Source of the DNA: Paenibacillus sp. MMS20-IR301 | GTDB lineage: Bacteria; Bacillota; Bacilli; Paenibacillales; Paenibacillaceae | NCBI RefSeq assembly: GCF_032302195.1 | Contig: NZ_CP135275.1 | Location: 1,488,001-1,552,000, forward strand | Reading direction: 5' to 3' | Length of the DNA: 64,000 bases | Part shown: one piece after another, positions 52,725-61,052 of the stretch | Layout of the letters: the number at the start of each line of letters is the position of its first letter | How positions within the stretch are numbered: position 1 is the stretch's first letter | The notes under the pieces: model-generated | Seen by the model: only the letters and a program-made list of their open reading frames with translations | What the model was told of the DNA's origin: nothing | Databases searched by the model: none | Program-made: the position numbers and the translations under genes

Positions 52725-52753
52725 TTGACACGCGAAATAAGGAAATGTACAAT
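52725..52753 (+). promoter_or_regulatory. glnRA promoter
   Basis: TTGACA (52725-52730) and TACAAT (52748-52753) are 17 bases apart, 37 bases before glnR. Confidence 0.88.
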
Positions 52754-52790
52754 GAGATGAGAAAAAGATCATTGGAAGGTTGGATGAGTC

Positions 52791-53201
52791 ATGGGTGATG
52801 AAATCCGCAGAAATATGGCATTATTCCCTATAGGAATCGTAATGAAGCTAACCGATTTATCTGCGAGACAAATTCGTTATTATGAGCAGCACAGCCTGAT
52901 CGTACCTGCACGTACATCCGGTAACCAGCGTTTATTCTCATTTAATGATGTAGAACGTCTGCTGGAGATCAAGGCATTAATTGAAAAAGGTGTAAATATT
53001 GCCGGCATTAAGCAGGTAATGAACCCTGTATCGAAGGAATCTGAAGAAGCTACAGTGATTACCCCTGATACTGAAGTAAGGCGCAGAGAGTTGTCTGATT
53101 CACAGCTTCACCGTCTGCTTAAGCAGGAACTGGTTTCCGGCAAAAGACCGGGACAAGTGTCTCTGATTCAAGGCGAGCTATCCCGGTTTTTTAATAAATA
53201 A
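52791..53201 (+). CDS. glnR: nitrogen regulator GlnR (MerR family)
   Basis: This 136-residue repressor has an N-terminal MerR-type winged helix (FPIGIVMKLTDLSARQIRYYEQHSLI near 12-37, SGNQRLFSFNDVERL). The short C-terminal tail (LLKQELVSGKRPGQVSLIQGELSRFF) is the part known to sense feedback-inhibited glutamine synthetase. It heads the glnRA operon, and a GlnR box stands in its own promoter. Confidence 0.96.
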   Translation: MGDEIRRNMALFPIGIVMKLTDLSARQIRYYEQHSLIVPARTSGNQRLFSFNDVERLLEIKALIEKGVNIAGIKQVMNPVSKESEEATVITPDTEVRRRELSDSQLHRLLKQELVSGKRPGQVSLIQGELSRFFNK

Positions 53202-53232
53202 CTATTAGAGCTGTTGAAAGGGAGAGGGTAAC

Positions 53233-54561
53233 GTGAGTTTTACTAAAGAGGATATCCTGCGCATTGCCAAGGACGAGAACGTCCGGTTTATTCGCCTGCA
53301 ATTTACCGACTTGCTCGGCACAATTAAGAACGTAGAAATTCCGGTAAGCCAGCTGGAGAAGGCGCTTGACAACAAAATGATGTTCGACGGCTCTTCCATC
53401 GAAGGTTATGTCCGTATTGAAGAATCCGATATGTACCTGTATCCTGACCTAAGCACCTGGGTTATCTTCCCTTGGGTTACCGACAGCCGTGTTGCCCGTC
53501 TGATCTGTGATGTATACATGCCGGACGGCACACCGTTTGCCGGAGACCCGCGCGGTATCCTCAAACGTTGTCTGCAGGAAGCGGAAGAAATGGGCTTCAC
53601 TGCAATGAACGTAGGCCCGGAACCGGAATTCTTCCTGTTCAGAACGGATGAGAAGGGCAACCCGACCATGGAACTGAACGATCAGGGGGGATATTTCGAT
53701 TTGGCGCCGATGGATCTTGGGGAGAACTGCCGCCGCGAAATCGTATTGACCCTTGAGGAAATGGGCTTTGAAGTGGAAGCTTCCCACCATGAAGTTGCTT
53801 CCGGCCAGCATGAGATCGACTTCAAATATGCTGACGCCATCAAAGCAGCGGATCAGATCCAGACCTTTAAGCTTGTCGTGAAGACGGTGGCCCGTCAACA
53901 CGGCCTGCATGCTACATTTATGCCTAAGCCGCTCTTCGGCATGAACGGATCCGGTATGCACGCACACCAATCCTTGTTCAACGGCAGCGAGAACATGTTC
54001 TATGACGAAAGCGACACACTGGGCCTCAGCAAGACCGCCCGTTACTATATGGCGGGAATTCTGAAGCATGCCCGCGCTTTTGCAGCTATTACGAATCCGA
54101 CAGTGAACTCTTACAAACGTCTCGTGCCTGGTTATGAAGCACCTTGCTATGTAGCCTGGTCTGCAAGTAACCGCAGCCCGATGATCCGTATCCCGGCTTC
54201 CAGAGGGCTTAGCACCCGCGTTGAAGTCCGTAATCCGGACCCTGCAGCGAACCCTTACCTTGCACTTGCTGTAATGCTGAAAGCAGGTCTCGACGGCATT
54301 AAGAACCAGCTGGAGCTTCCGGCTCCAATCGACCGCAACATCTATGTGATGTCCGAAGAAGAGCGGATTGAAGAAGGCATTCCAAGCCTGCCGTCCGATC
54401 TGAAGGAAGCACTGAACGAACTGATCCGCAGCCATGTCATCACAGAAGCCCTCGGCGAGCATGCACTGGCCCACTTCTACGAGCTCAAAGAAATTGAGTG
54501 GGACATCTACCGGACCCAGGTTCACCAATGGGAAAGAGATCAGTACATGACGCTTTACTAG
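53233..54561 (+). CDS. glnA: type I glutamine synthetase
   Basis: This 442-residue enzyme makes glutamine from glutamate, ammonia and [45 protein letters not shown] and the substrate-binding [13 protein letters not shown] segments are all present. The length fits the GlnA type of Bacilli, which lacks adenylylation control and is feedback inhibited. The GTG start is preceded by GGGAGAGGG, 31 bases after glnR. It also transmits the nitrogen signal to GlnR. Confidence 0.97.
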   Translation: MSFTKEDILRIAKDENVRFIRLQFTDLLGTIKNVEIPVSQLEKALDNKMMFDGSSIEGYVRIEESDMYLYPDLSTWVIFPWVTDSRVARLICDVYMPDGTPFAGDPRGILKRCLQEAEEMGFTAMNVGPEPEFFLFRTDEKGNPTMELNDQGGYFDLAPMDLGENCRREIVLTLEEMGFEVEASHHEVASGQHEIDFKYADAIKAADQIQTFKLVVKTVARQHGLHATFMPKPLFGMNGSGMHAHQSLFNGSENMFYDESDTLGLSKTARYYMAGILKHARAFAAITNPTVNSYKRLVPGYEAPCYVAWSASNRSPMIRIPASRGLSTRVEVRNPDPAANPYLALAVMLKAGLDGIKNQLELPAPIDRNIYVMSEEERIEEGIPSLPSDLKEALNELIRSHVITEALGEHALAHFYELKEIEWDIYRTQVHQWERDQYMTLY

Positions 54562-54568
54562 GATATAG

Positions 54569-54603
54569 CAGCCCTTGACGCTCTTGCGTCGGGGGCTTTT
54601 TTT
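54569..54603 (+). terminator. terminator of the glnRA operon
   Basis: AGCCC/GGGCT with an inner GACGC/GCGTC helix and a four-base loop is followed by seven T. Confidence 0.85.
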
Positions 54604-54636
54604 GTTATCAGACGAAGAAGCATAAGGGGAATGTCT

Positions 54637-54665
54637 TTTACATATTGTACCAAGTCCGATATAAT
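54637..54665 (+). promoter_or_regulatory. promoter of the small membrane protein gene
   Basis: TTTACA (54637-54642) and TATAAT (54660-54665) are 17 bases apart, 30 bases before the start at 54696. Confidence 0.75.
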
Positions 54666-54695
54666 ATACCCTATAGATAAACTTGGGGGGATCAG

Positions 54696-54947
54696 ATGAA
54701 GGTCATTTACAGAATGACAGGTATTATTTTTGCAATAATCACTATCGTTTTAGGGTTAACCTCGCTGATTACTAATAATGATACTATAAAGCAAGTTAGT
54801 CTTTTTTGGATGCTGGCGGCGATGTGCGGGAGTCTGATTTTCAATGGGCTGCATTACTATGTCAAGGACCGCAATAAACAAGGAATGGTTATGTATGTTA
54901 CCGGAGGAATTATTCTGATTGTTACAGTGGTAACACAATTCTTATAG
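54696..54947 (+). CDS. small membrane protein, 83 residues
   Basis: Three hydrophobic stretches, near 7-26, 36-54 and 64-82, separated by short charged turns (TNNDTIK, KDRNKQG), predict a small integral membrane protein. TTGGGGGG precedes the ATG. It has its own promoter at 54637. No family is recognised. Confidence 0.65.
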   Translation: MKVIYRMTGIIFAIITIVLGLTSLITNNDTIKQVSLFWMLAAMCGSLIFNGLHYYVKDRNKQGMVMYVTGGIILIVTVVTQFL

Positions 54948-54991
54948 CAGCGTCTGGCATACGGCCAAATATATATACATAGAGGTATAAG

Positions 54992-55255
54992 ATGAAGCTT
55001 AAAAAAATCGCCATACTTGTAATTATGCTGTTGCTTGTTCTGGTGTGCTCACAGGCCGGGGCTACCGAAGATGGGGGGATATCTGCTGAAACACGGGAGC
55101 GGATTTCAGACCAGTACGGGCTGGAATCACCATCGTCTGTACTGCCGTACTGGGCCGGAGCGGACATCGGAACCAGCAGTCCGGTTGATCTAATGTTGCT
55201 GATCATCAGGTTCATTGTCAGTCCGCTGACAGTTATGATCCAAGAATTATTATAA
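54992..55255 (+). CDS. small secreted or membrane-anchored protein, 87 residues
   Basis: The N-terminus (MKLKKIAILVIMLLLVLVCSQAGA) is a signal peptide, probably cut after AGA near residue 24. A second hydrophobic stretch (VDLMLLIIRFIVSPLTVMI) near the C-terminus could anchor or associate with the membrane. The middle is polar. AGAGGT precedes the ATG. It lies 15 bases before the DUF4359-like gene, so both may form an envelope-related pair. Confidence 0.6.
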   Translation: MKLKKIAILVIMLLLVLVCSQAGATEDGGISAETRERISDQYGLESPSSVLPYWAGADIGTSSPVDLMLLIIRFIVSPLTVMIQELL

Positions 55256-55270
55256 CAGGAGGGATCACGG

Positions 55271-55630
55271 ATGAATTCACGTTATGATATGCCGCAGACC
55301 CGGTACAAGGCGCGTAAGTCGAATTTCCCGAAAGTGCTGCTTGTTCTTATTCTGCTGGCGGCTGCGCTGGCGCTTACTAATCCGGTGAAGAGCGATTTCA
55401 GCAAATACGCCCTGAATAATCTGGAGGACTCCATCGGGATCAGTATTGGCGAAGGGGTATCAAGCCTGGTCGGAGAGCCGGTGGTGGAATCTTTTACCCT
55501 CCGGGACAATTATATACTGTTCTCTGTATTCAGCCTGCCCGATGTTCAAAACAGTAAGTTTTTAACCGGGGATGTTACAGCAGCTAAAAGGTATCTGGGC
55601 CTATTTAAAATCATTTTTATCAAGCTGTGA
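55271..55630 (+). CDS. DUF4359-like membrane-anchored protein
   Basis: This 119-residue protein has one hydrophobic helix near 20-37 followed by LALTNPVKSDFSKYALNNL, the start pattern of DUF4359 proteins. The rest is a small extracytoplasmic domain (NYILFSVFSLP, YLGLFKIIFIKL at the end). Function is unknown. AGGAGGGATC precedes the ATG. Confidence 0.7.
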   Translation: MNSRYDMPQTRYKARKSNFPKVLLVLILLAAALALTNPVKSDFSKYALNNLEDSIGISIGEGVSSLVGEPVVESFTLRDNYILFSVFSLPDVQNSKFLTGDVTAAKRYLGLFKIIFIKL

Positions 55631-55799
55631 TTAGGGGTTACAGAGTCTTCTGCAATCCGGTGCTGTAGGGGAGATTAGCTTCCGGTGATGTAACTTGCAT
55701 CCGCCGCGATAACAGTTCCAAAGATAACTGCCAAATCACACAAGCTCCAAAGGCAATCCTTGCATCTCCTATACTATAAAACGTAAAAGAGGTGTAATG

Positions 55800-56018
55800 A
55801 TGACGCAAAGAGAACGTAATAGAATTCGTAGAGCGATCAATGCGCTGCTGGCACAAAGAGCGATCCTGCTGGAACAGCTTGAAGAAATCAACGAGAATCT
55901 GCGCAGAGTTCCAAGCGGTTCACGTGCCAGAAGAGAGCTGCTGGCGGCCAGGGCTTCGATCCGTGAGGCGATCCGGCTGAATACGATTGCTATCCGTCTG
56001 CTCCGCAGTGTGCTGTAA
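55800..56018 (+). CDS. small basic helical protein, 72 residues
   Basis: The sequence is rich in Arg, Leu, Ala and Glu with heptad-like spacing (INALLAQRAILLEQLEEINENL), so a coiled coil is likely. GAGGTG stands before two adjacent ATGs; the second has the better distance. A hairpin (56050-56069) without a T run follows. No family recognised; the charge pattern resembles small DNA- or coat-associated proteins, without proof. Confidence 0.6.
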   Translation: MTQRERNRIRRAINALLAQRAILLEQLEEINENLRRVPSGSRARRELLAARASIREAIRLNTIAIRLLRSVL

Positions 56019-56160
56019 TTTTTCGAGGTAAGGCTATATTTGAGACGAGGGCATCCCGCAGGGGATGTCCTTGCTGCGTTGTGCTGGAGGATTCGTTGAG
56101 CAGCGCAGTATACGGGAGTATAATGAACGATAGAATCAGTTATGGAAGGTGAATGAGAGA

Positions 56161-56724
56161 ATGGATGATCAATTGCGCAGCCGTCTGGGTCTGCCTGTAC
56201 TTGAGAATGACCGTGCGGCGGTGCCGGCGGCCGAAGCCACAGCTACAGATATAGAATCCGAACCGGAGATAGCCGGTACAACTGTACTTTATGTGTCCAG
56301 AGAGGATGTGGAGCAGGGCAGGCTGGAGAGCTACTTGCGGGAGTTTAAGAAATATGAGAAAAAACGGCTGCAGAGCCGTGTTGTTTTGATTTTTACCGGA
56401 TATGAGAATGACCGCAGAGAAGTCTATCAGGTGCGCGAAATCACCAATTGGGTGGACCGGCTGCTGAAAAATGTGCCTCATTTGTTCTATTTCCTCAGCA
56501 GGGAGAATTATGCGATGCGGATCGCCTTCTTCTGTTTGTCGGAGGTCGTGGGCCGATCCGGTGTTGAAGTGTCCATTACTAAGGAACAAGGGCGCCGGCT
56601 GATTGAGAAGGTGACTAAAAGCGCAGTGCTGTATGCCAAAAAAATGAAAGTGTCCCCAGCCGGGCAATGGAAGCTTGCGGAGGATATTCTGGACGAGCTG
56701 GGTTATGGCCAGACCCTTCAGTAG
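56161..56724 (+). CDS. conserved hypothetical protein, 187 residues
   Basis: This soluble protein has no membrane segment. The N-terminal 40 residues are Ala/Glu-rich and probably disordered. The rest looks like an alpha/beta domain (TTVLYVSREDVEQG, RVVLIFTGYENDRREVYQVREITNWV, HLFYFLSRENYAMRIAFFCLSEV). No catalytic motif is recognised. ATG 56161 has GGAAGGTG nine bases before it; a GTG at 56149 overlaps that site. Confidence 0.65.
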   Translation: MDDQLRSRLGLPVLENDRAAVPAAEATATDIESEPEIAGTTVLYVSREDVEQGRLESYLREFKKYEKKRLQSRVVLIFTGYENDRREVYQVREITNWVDRLLKNVPHLFYFLSRENYAMRIAFFCLSEVVGRSGVEVSITKEQGRRLIEKVTKSAVLYAKKMKVSPAGQWKLAEDILDELGYGQTLQ

Positions 56725-56744
56725 ATTCAGTAGAATACGAACAA

Positions 56745-56780
56745 GAACCCCTGTGAGGATGTAAGAAGTCACAGGGGTTC
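56745..56780. terminator. bidirectional terminator between convergent genes
   Basis: Twelve-base perfect arms (56745-56756 and 56769-56780) lie between the hypothetical gene and the L,D-transpeptidase gene. Confidence 0.75.
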
Positions 56781-56803
56781 AGCGTTCTTAGGAAGCTGCG
56801 AGG

Positions 56804-57142
56804 CTACTCTCTGATGGTTACACGGGTACCGATTGGGATGATCGCTGCCAGGGCGACTACATCTTCATTATACATGCGGATACAGCCATGTGAGACCATA
56901 TGGCCGATTGATGCCGGATCATTGGTACCGTGAATTCCGTAATGCGGCTTGGACAGACCCATCCAGAATGCACCGAAGGGTCCGCCGGGATTAGGCTGCT
57001 TGTTAATAATCGTATACTCCCCGACCGGTGAAAGTGTCAGCATTCTGCCGATTCCGACCGGGAAACCTCTGGTCACAGTGTCATTGTCAAGCAGGTATAA
57101 CATACGCTGTGAAAGATCAACAATAATCCGGTAATTGGGCAT
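56804..57142 (-). CDS. YkuD-type L,D-transpeptidase
   Basis: This 112-residue protein is essentially a bare YkuD domain. It shows [21 protein letters not shown], the HGTN motif (His71) and the catalytic SHGCIRM with Cys87. The domain forms 3-3 cross-links in peptidoglycan or attaches proteins to it. No signal peptide or LysM domain is present, so export is unexplained; similar short proteins occur in spore formers. AAAGGAG is 11 bases before ATG 57142. Confidence 0.9.
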   Translation of the reverse strand: MPNYRIIVDLSQRMLYLLDNDTVTRGFPVGIGRMLTLSPVGEYTIINKQPNPGGPFGAFWMGLSKPHYGIHGTNDPASIGHMVSHGCIRMYNEDVVALAAIIPIGTRVTIRE

Positions 57143-57203
57143 TGCATTCAGCACTCCTTTGTAATCAGGATATGTGCGGAAGGCTTAACTAGTTCATCGG
57201 AAA

Positions 57204-57259
57204 AAGTGCCCAAAAACACCAATAGGAACATATGATCCCACTAGTGTTTTTGGGCACTT
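57204..57259 (-). terminator. lexA: terminator of lexA
   Basis: Sixteen-base arms (57204-57219 and 57244-57259) are followed on the minus strand by a short T run. A second hairpin (57274-57308) lies between it and lexA. Confidence 0.7.
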
Positions 57260-57323
57260 ATCCTGAGACAGACAACAGGCTGCTTCGCTTAAAGCGGAGC
57301 AGCCTGTTCGTTAATGGGGAGTA

Positions 57324-57950
57324 TTAATGAATATCGCGGAATAATCCGATAACTCTGCCCAGAATGGTTACGCGGTTAAGGCGGAGAGGCTCGTACGCCG
57401 GATTCTCCGGCTGCAGGCGGATATGATCACGTTCTTTGTAGAAGGTCTTAACAGTAGCCTCATCCTCTTCGGTCATAGCAACAACGATATCGCCGTTATC
57501 AGCAGTCTGCTGCTGGCGGACAATAACATAATCGCCATCCATAATTCCGGCATCGACCATGCTGTCCCCGAGGACAGAGAGCATGAATACCTTGTTATCT
57601 CCTACGTAGTGGGTAGGCAGCGGGAAGTAATCTTCAATATTCTCCGTAGCTGTAATGGGAATACCGGCAGTAACCTTGCCCACTACAGGGACGCGGGTAA
57701 CGGTCTGGACGAATTGATGGACATTCTCTGAATCTTCCTGGCCGAGCAATTCAATAGCACGCGGTTTCGTAGGGTCGCGCCGGATCAGACCCTTCTTCTC
57801 CAGACGGTCCAGGTGACCGTGTACTGTAGAACTGGAAGCCAGGCCGACAGCCTCGCCAATTTCCCGGACGGACGGAGGATAACCCTTGCTGCGGACTTCG
57901 TTACGTATAAATTCCAGGATCGCCAGCTGGCGACTCGAAATCTTTGACAT
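57324..57950 (-). CDS. lexA: SOS repressor LexA
   Basis: This 208-residue repressor has an N-terminal winged helix ([32 protein letters not shown]). The autocleavage site is Ala95-Gly96 in VTAGIP, and the catalytic dyad is Ser130 (GDSMVDAGI) and Lys168 (ATVKTF). When RecA is activated it cleaves itself and releases SOS genes. The start at 57950 begins MSKISSRQ; the frame from 57965 adds five residues without a better ribosome site. It is divergent from yneA with shared operators, as in B. subtilis. Confidence 0.96.
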   Translation of the reverse strand: MSKISSRQLAILEFIRNEVRSKGYPPSVREIGEAVGLASSSTVHGHLDRLEKKGLIRRDPTKPRAIELLGQEDSENVHQFVQTVTRVPVVGKVTAGIPITATENIEDYFPLPTHYVGDNKVFMLSVLGDSMVDAGIMDGDYVIVRQQQTADNGDIVVAMTEEDEATVKTFYKERDHIRLQPENPAYEPLRLNRVTILGRVIGLFRDIH

Positions 57951-57982
57951 CGGAATCAACCCCATATACTATGTTTGGGAAA

Positions 57983-58022
57983 ATTATAACATAGAACTGC
58001 CGTTCGTACAAACATAAGTTCT
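57983..58022 (-). promoter_or_regulatory. lexA: lexA promoter with SOS operators
   Basis: On the minus strand TTGTAC (58006-58011) and TATAAT (57983-57988) are 17 bases apart. A GAAC-N4-GTTC palindrome at 57994-58005 fills the spacer. A weaker SOS-like site (58009-58022) overlaps the -35 box. Autorepression is expected. Confidence 0.8.
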
Positions 58023-58053
58023 AAAAATCTTGTGAACCCAGTAAAAATAAAAG

Positions 58054-58067
58054 GGAACAATTGTTCG
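58054..58067. promoter_or_regulatory. LexA box between lexA and yneA
   Basis: On the minus strand it reads CGAACAATTGTTCC, a 13 of 14 match to the Bacillus consensus CGAACRNRYGTTYC. Confidence 0.85.
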
Positions 58068-58076
58068 AAAAAACTA

Positions 58077-58105
58077 TTGATCAAAACACATGTTCGTGTT
58101 ATATT
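58077..58105 (+). promoter_or_regulatory. yneA: yneA promoter with embedded LexA box
   Basis: TTGATC (58077-58082) and TATATT (58100-58105) are 17 bases apart. The spacer holds a LexA-type site (58083-58096; 13 of 14 on the minus strand). Another candidate site lies downstream at 58119-58132. Confidence 0.8.
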
Positions 58106-58145
58106 ATTTTCGAAAGTAAGAACAAGTGTTTGGAGGATGATGATC

Positions 58146-58559
58146 ATGTTAAAATACAGTACATATAACAGCATCTACAACGAGGATATCAAGGTGTCTG
58201 CTCCCGGGAATCCATCTATTTATAATCAAGTGTCCCAGCTTAGAGATCGGATGCTTAAACAGCTTACAGGACTTGCTTTGTTATTCCGCCGGATCAGCTT
58301 CATTAAGATTGCTCTTGTTCTAATGCTTGTAGTCTCCGGATTTACTGTTGTCGGGAATGTATTCGCAGGTTCTGTCAGCTCATTGAATCAGGAGAAGCGG
58401 GTTGTGGTTGAGCGCGGAGATACGTTATGGAGCATTGCTCTGGAGAACAAGCCTGATGATATGAAGACTGCTGTATATATAGAAGGAATAATGAAGAATA
58501 ACGGGCTGGAGAACAGCAGAATTAAGGCCGGAGATATACTGACTGTGCCTGTGTATTAA
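58146..58559 (+). CDS. yneA: SOS-induced cell division suppressor YneA
   Basis: This 137-residue protein has an N-terminal cytoplasmic part, one membrane helix near 56-78 and a C-terminal LysM domain (VVVERGDTLWSIA near 96-108, RIKAGDILTVPVY at the end). YneA delays septation after DNA damage. The N-terminal extension of about 50 residues is longer than in B. subtilis YneA. Of four nearby ATGs, 58146 has GGAGG nine bases upstream. Divergent from lexA, with LexA boxes in its promoter. Confidence 0.88.
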   Translation: MLKYSTYNSIYNEDIKVSAPGNPSIYNQVSQLRDRMLKQLTGLALLFRRISFIKIALVLMLVVSGFTVVGNVFAGSVSSLNQEKRVVVERGDTLWSIALENKPDDMKTAVYIEGIMKNNGLENSRIKAGDILTVPVY

Positions 58560-58589
58560 CAGATTAGATCATACAGTTAATAGACTCAG

Positions 58590-58626
58590 AGAGCTTTCAG
58601 GGAGTAGACCTTGACAAGCTCTTTTT
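58590..58626 (+). terminator. terminator of yneA
   Basis: AGAGCTT (58590-58596) pairs with AAGCTCT (58616-58622), with further pairing in the loop; five T overlap the end. Confidence 0.75.
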
Positions 58627-58669
58627 CTCATGGCAAAGTTAGAATGAATTTAAAGGGGAGGGGAAAGTA

Positions 58670-58873
58670 TTGAATATTGATGAATTGGTCGCCCGTATTA
58701 ACGAATTAGCACGCAAACAGAAGGAAAGCGGCCTGAATGAGGAGGAACTGGCAGAACGTGCCAAGCTCCGTGAGATTTATCTGGGCAATATCCGGAAGAA
58801 TTTCCGGGCACAGCTCGATACCATTGAAATTGTGGATGATCCGAGGCATGAAGAAGGCAACAACGGACATTAA
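58670..58873 (+). CDS. ynzC: DUF896 (YnzC-like) small protein
   Basis: This 67-residue helical protein begins MNIDELVARINELARKQKESGLNEEELAERAKLREIYL and is a clear DUF896/UPF0291 member. Its B. subtilis relative is SOS-associated by its place beside yneA; the molecular role is unknown. The TTG start follows GGGGAGGGG. Confidence 0.92.
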   Translation: MNIDELVARINELARKQKESGLNEEELAERAKLREIYLGNIRKNFRAQLDTIEIVDDPRHEEGNNGH

Positions 58874-58927
58874 CTTTAAGTCTGCTGCCTTTTCATAGAT
58901 AATACAGGATGACTAGGGGGAACTGAC

Positions 58928-59455
58928 ATGGCCCGTTCTTGGGAAAGAATGGTTCAACGCAACACCAGGCAAGTTAATCAGCAGCGGAAGAAGCAGGGGA
59001 AGGATTCTATTTATTCTTCGAATTCTAAGGCAGCGGCAAAGAGCATTGATATTTTTAAAGGCCGGAATATTGTATTCCCTGTAGTGCTGCTGGCACTGGG
59101 TATTATGTTCTGGGTGGTAGGCTCGATCGACGAAACTAAGGGAAGCGGAATTCTCGCCAACTGGCTTGGAGTAGTATTATACTTCCTGCTCGCCGCACTG
59201 CTCTTCTTCCGCCGTCCGTTCCTTAAGGTAGAACGTGCCCGTCTCTCTACTATTAAATACAACCGTGAGCGCTGGCTCACAGCGGCAGATATTGAGAAGA
59301 TTATCGTATCGCGCAGTGTAGTTACCATTAAGCATAAAGCCAAACGCAAACAATGGATTTTCTCCAAGCTGATTAACCGTTATGATACCGCTTCGATGGC
59401 TGAACGCCTCGAGCAGTTCGGTAAGAACAATAACATCGAAGTAGTGCACGAGTAG
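58928..59455 (+). CDS. membrane protein, 175 residues
   Basis: A basic N-terminus (RNTRQVNQQRKKQGKDSIYSS) precedes two membrane helices near 48-66 and 78-95. A basic cytoplasmic domain (ARLSTIKYNRERWLTAADIEKIIVSRSVVTIKHKAKRKQW) follows. It may be a small PH-like domain, but I cannot assign it. GGGGGA precedes the ATG. The HAD gene follows after 32 bases. Confidence 0.7.
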   Translation: MARSWERMVQRNTRQVNQQRKKQGKDSIYSSNSKAAAKSIDIFKGRNIVFPVVLLALGIMFWVVGSIDETKGSGILANWLGVVLYFLLAALLFFRRPFLKVERARLSTIKYNRERWLTAADIEKIIVSRSVVTIKHKAKRKQWIFSKLINRYDTASMAERLEQFGKNNNIEVVHE

Positions 59456-59487
59456 TTAGAGAAACAGCATAGGGAGTGGGAGAACGA

Positions 59488-60273
59488 ATGCCGGTAACCG
59501 CCGTATTATTTGACCTTGACGATACACTGCTATGGGATGACCGCAGCGTGGAAGAAGCATTCCGCAGCGCCTCCGAGGCAGCTGGAGCTTCTGTTGATCC
59601 GGCCGCACTGGAGGCTGCTGTGCGTAAGGAAGCGCGTGCGCTCTATGAATCCTATGAGACTTATCCGTTCACGAAGATGATTGGTATCAATCCGTTCGAA
59701 GCGCTATGGGCTAACTTCACAGCCGGTGAACAGCCGGAATTCCGTCAGCTGGAGCAGCTTGCCCCGGTATACCGTACAGAATCCTGGCGCCGCGGCTTAG
59801 CTTGTCTTGGTGTAGACGATGAAGCTCTTGCTGAACGCCTTGCCGCCAAATTTGCCGCAGAACGCCGCAGCCGCCCGTATATCTATGAAGAGACCGTGCA
59901 GATCCTGGATGAGCTGCACGGTAAAGTGAAGCTGCTGCTCCTGACGAACGGCTGTCCGGCGCTCCAGCAGGAGAAGCTGGATAGTGTGCCTGAGCTGCTG
60001 CCGTATTTCGACCACATTGTCATTTCGGGCAGCTTCGGTAAAGGTAAACCGGACAAGGAAATTTTCGATCATGCGCTTGAACTGCTGGAAATTTCTCCGG
60101 AGCAGGGGATAATGGTCGGGGACAAGCTTACGACCGATATTCTCGGCGGACTTGCAGCCGGACTGACAACCGTCTGGATTAACCGTACTGATAAAGCAAT
60201 TGACCCGGAGATTACGCCGGATTATCAGATCAGCCATCTTTCGGAGCTGTTGCCGCTGGTGCACTCCCTATAA
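59488..60273 (+). CDS. HAD-superfamily hydrolase (YjjG-like)
   Basis: This 261-residue phosphatase has motif I FDLDDT (Asp9 nucleophile, Asp11), motif II LLLTNG, the motif III lysine in GKPDKEIFDHAL, and motif IV MVGDKLTTDILGGLAAGL. A helical cap follows motif I. The pattern fits nucleotidase or sugar phosphatase activity; substrate unknown. GGGAG precedes ATG 59488. It may be co-transcribed with the membrane protein. Confidence 0.87.
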   Translation: MPVTAVLFDLDDTLLWDDRSVEEAFRSASEAAGASVDPAALEAAVRKEARALYESYETYPFTKMIGINPFEALWANFTAGEQPEFRQLEQLAPVYRTESWRRGLACLGVDDEALAERLAAKFAAERRSRPYIYEETVQILDELHGKVKLLLLTNGCPALQQEKLDSVPELLPYFDHIVISGSFGKGKPDKEIFDHALELLEISPEQGIMVGDKLTTDILGGLAAGLTTVWINRTDKAIDPEITPDYQISHLSELLPLVHSL

Positions 60274-60291
60274 CTGTTAGCACTGAAGCCG

Positions 60292-60321
60292 GTATCCTCT
60301 CTAGGGGTGCTGGCTTTTTTG
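60292..60321 (+). terminator. terminator of the HAD gene
   Basis: An imperfect stem (60292-60301 with 60308-60318, with a bulge) is followed by six T. Confidence 0.6.
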
Positions 60322-60514
60322 ATCTATATGCACTGTTCTTATGTCTTTGACCGCCTGTGTATATGATTATTCTCATATTACCCGGGCAATTTATGAAGCT
60401 TATATAAAGCAAGATGAATATATTGTGTATAATAGGGATTGCAGGGTGAATTCTTTGTCAGTCTCAGTCAATATGGTACAGAATCTTTCAACAGAATCGG
60501 GAGGAATCCGGATA

Positions 60515-60934
60515 ATGAAGCTGAAGCTGCATACAGGACTGATTTGTATGATTATGGGGATGATGCTGGCCGGTTGTTCAGGGAATCATGAGGAGAACGG
60601 GCATATGCAGGCTGCTGCAGATTCCTCCATGACGCCGATCCAGGTGGAGCTTAGCTGGAGCCCTGAAGCCGTAACTGCCGGTGATACCGTAAGTATTAAG
60701 GCTGTTGTTACACAGGACGGCCAACCGGTGGATGATGCCAGGGAAGTGCAGTTCGAAATTGCGGGCGGGCCTGATGCAGGAGAGAGTATTGTGCTTGAAG
60801 GCAAGGGCAGCGGAGAGGGAGCTTATGGCATTGATCATACGTTCGGGCAATCCGGAAAGTTCACAATTACTTCTCACGTAACTGCACGGACTCAGCATTC
60901 TATGCCGAGTAAAGAGCTTGTGGTAGAGCCTTAA
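60515..60934 (+). CDS. FixH/YtkA-like lipoprotein
   Basis: This 139-residue protein has a signal peptide and lipobox MLAGC with Cys21. The mature part is a single immunoglobulin-like beta domain (IQVELSWSPEAVTAGDTVSIKAVVTQDGQPVDDAREVQFEI), as in YtkA/FixH-like proteins, some of which act in copper or oxidase assembly. No Cu-binding Met/His cluster is evident. GGGAGGA is nine bases before ATG 60515. TATAAT at 60430 may be part of its promoter. Confidence 0.75.
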   Translation: MKLKLHTGLICMIMGMMLAGCSGNHEENGHMQAAADSSMTPIQVELSWSPEAVTAGDTVSIKAVVTQDGQPVDDAREVQFEIAGGPDAGESIVLEGKGSGEGAYGIDHTFGQSGKFTITSHVTARTQHSMPSKELVVEP

Positions 60935-61052
60935 GGAAATTGGATAGACGAAATAGCGGTATAATACTAATAATGCAGGGTGGAAAGGAAGGCTTTCCGA
61001 ATTCCCTTTATTCTGCTAAACTTACTCTAATGTTCGACTAGGGGGATAGAAA

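Larger units (their letters stand above)
52415..52790 (+). other. intergenic region between the zinc-ribbon gene and glnR
   Basis: It contains the GlnR box (52703-52719) and the glnRA promoter (52725-52753) at its right end. A second GlnR-like inverted repeat with a six-base gap, TGTAA and TTACA, lies at 52493-52508. TATAAT at 52551-52556 has no good -35 partner. No ORF was found. Confidence 0.55.

Noticed and set aside
53449..54528. A 359-codon open frame antisense to glnA
   Set aside because: Complete overlap with a certain gene and no initiation signal.
60935..61052. A riboswitch before metH
   Set aside because: The gap is only 118 bases, with a single short hairpin; neither SAM nor cobalamin riboswitch landmarks are visible.
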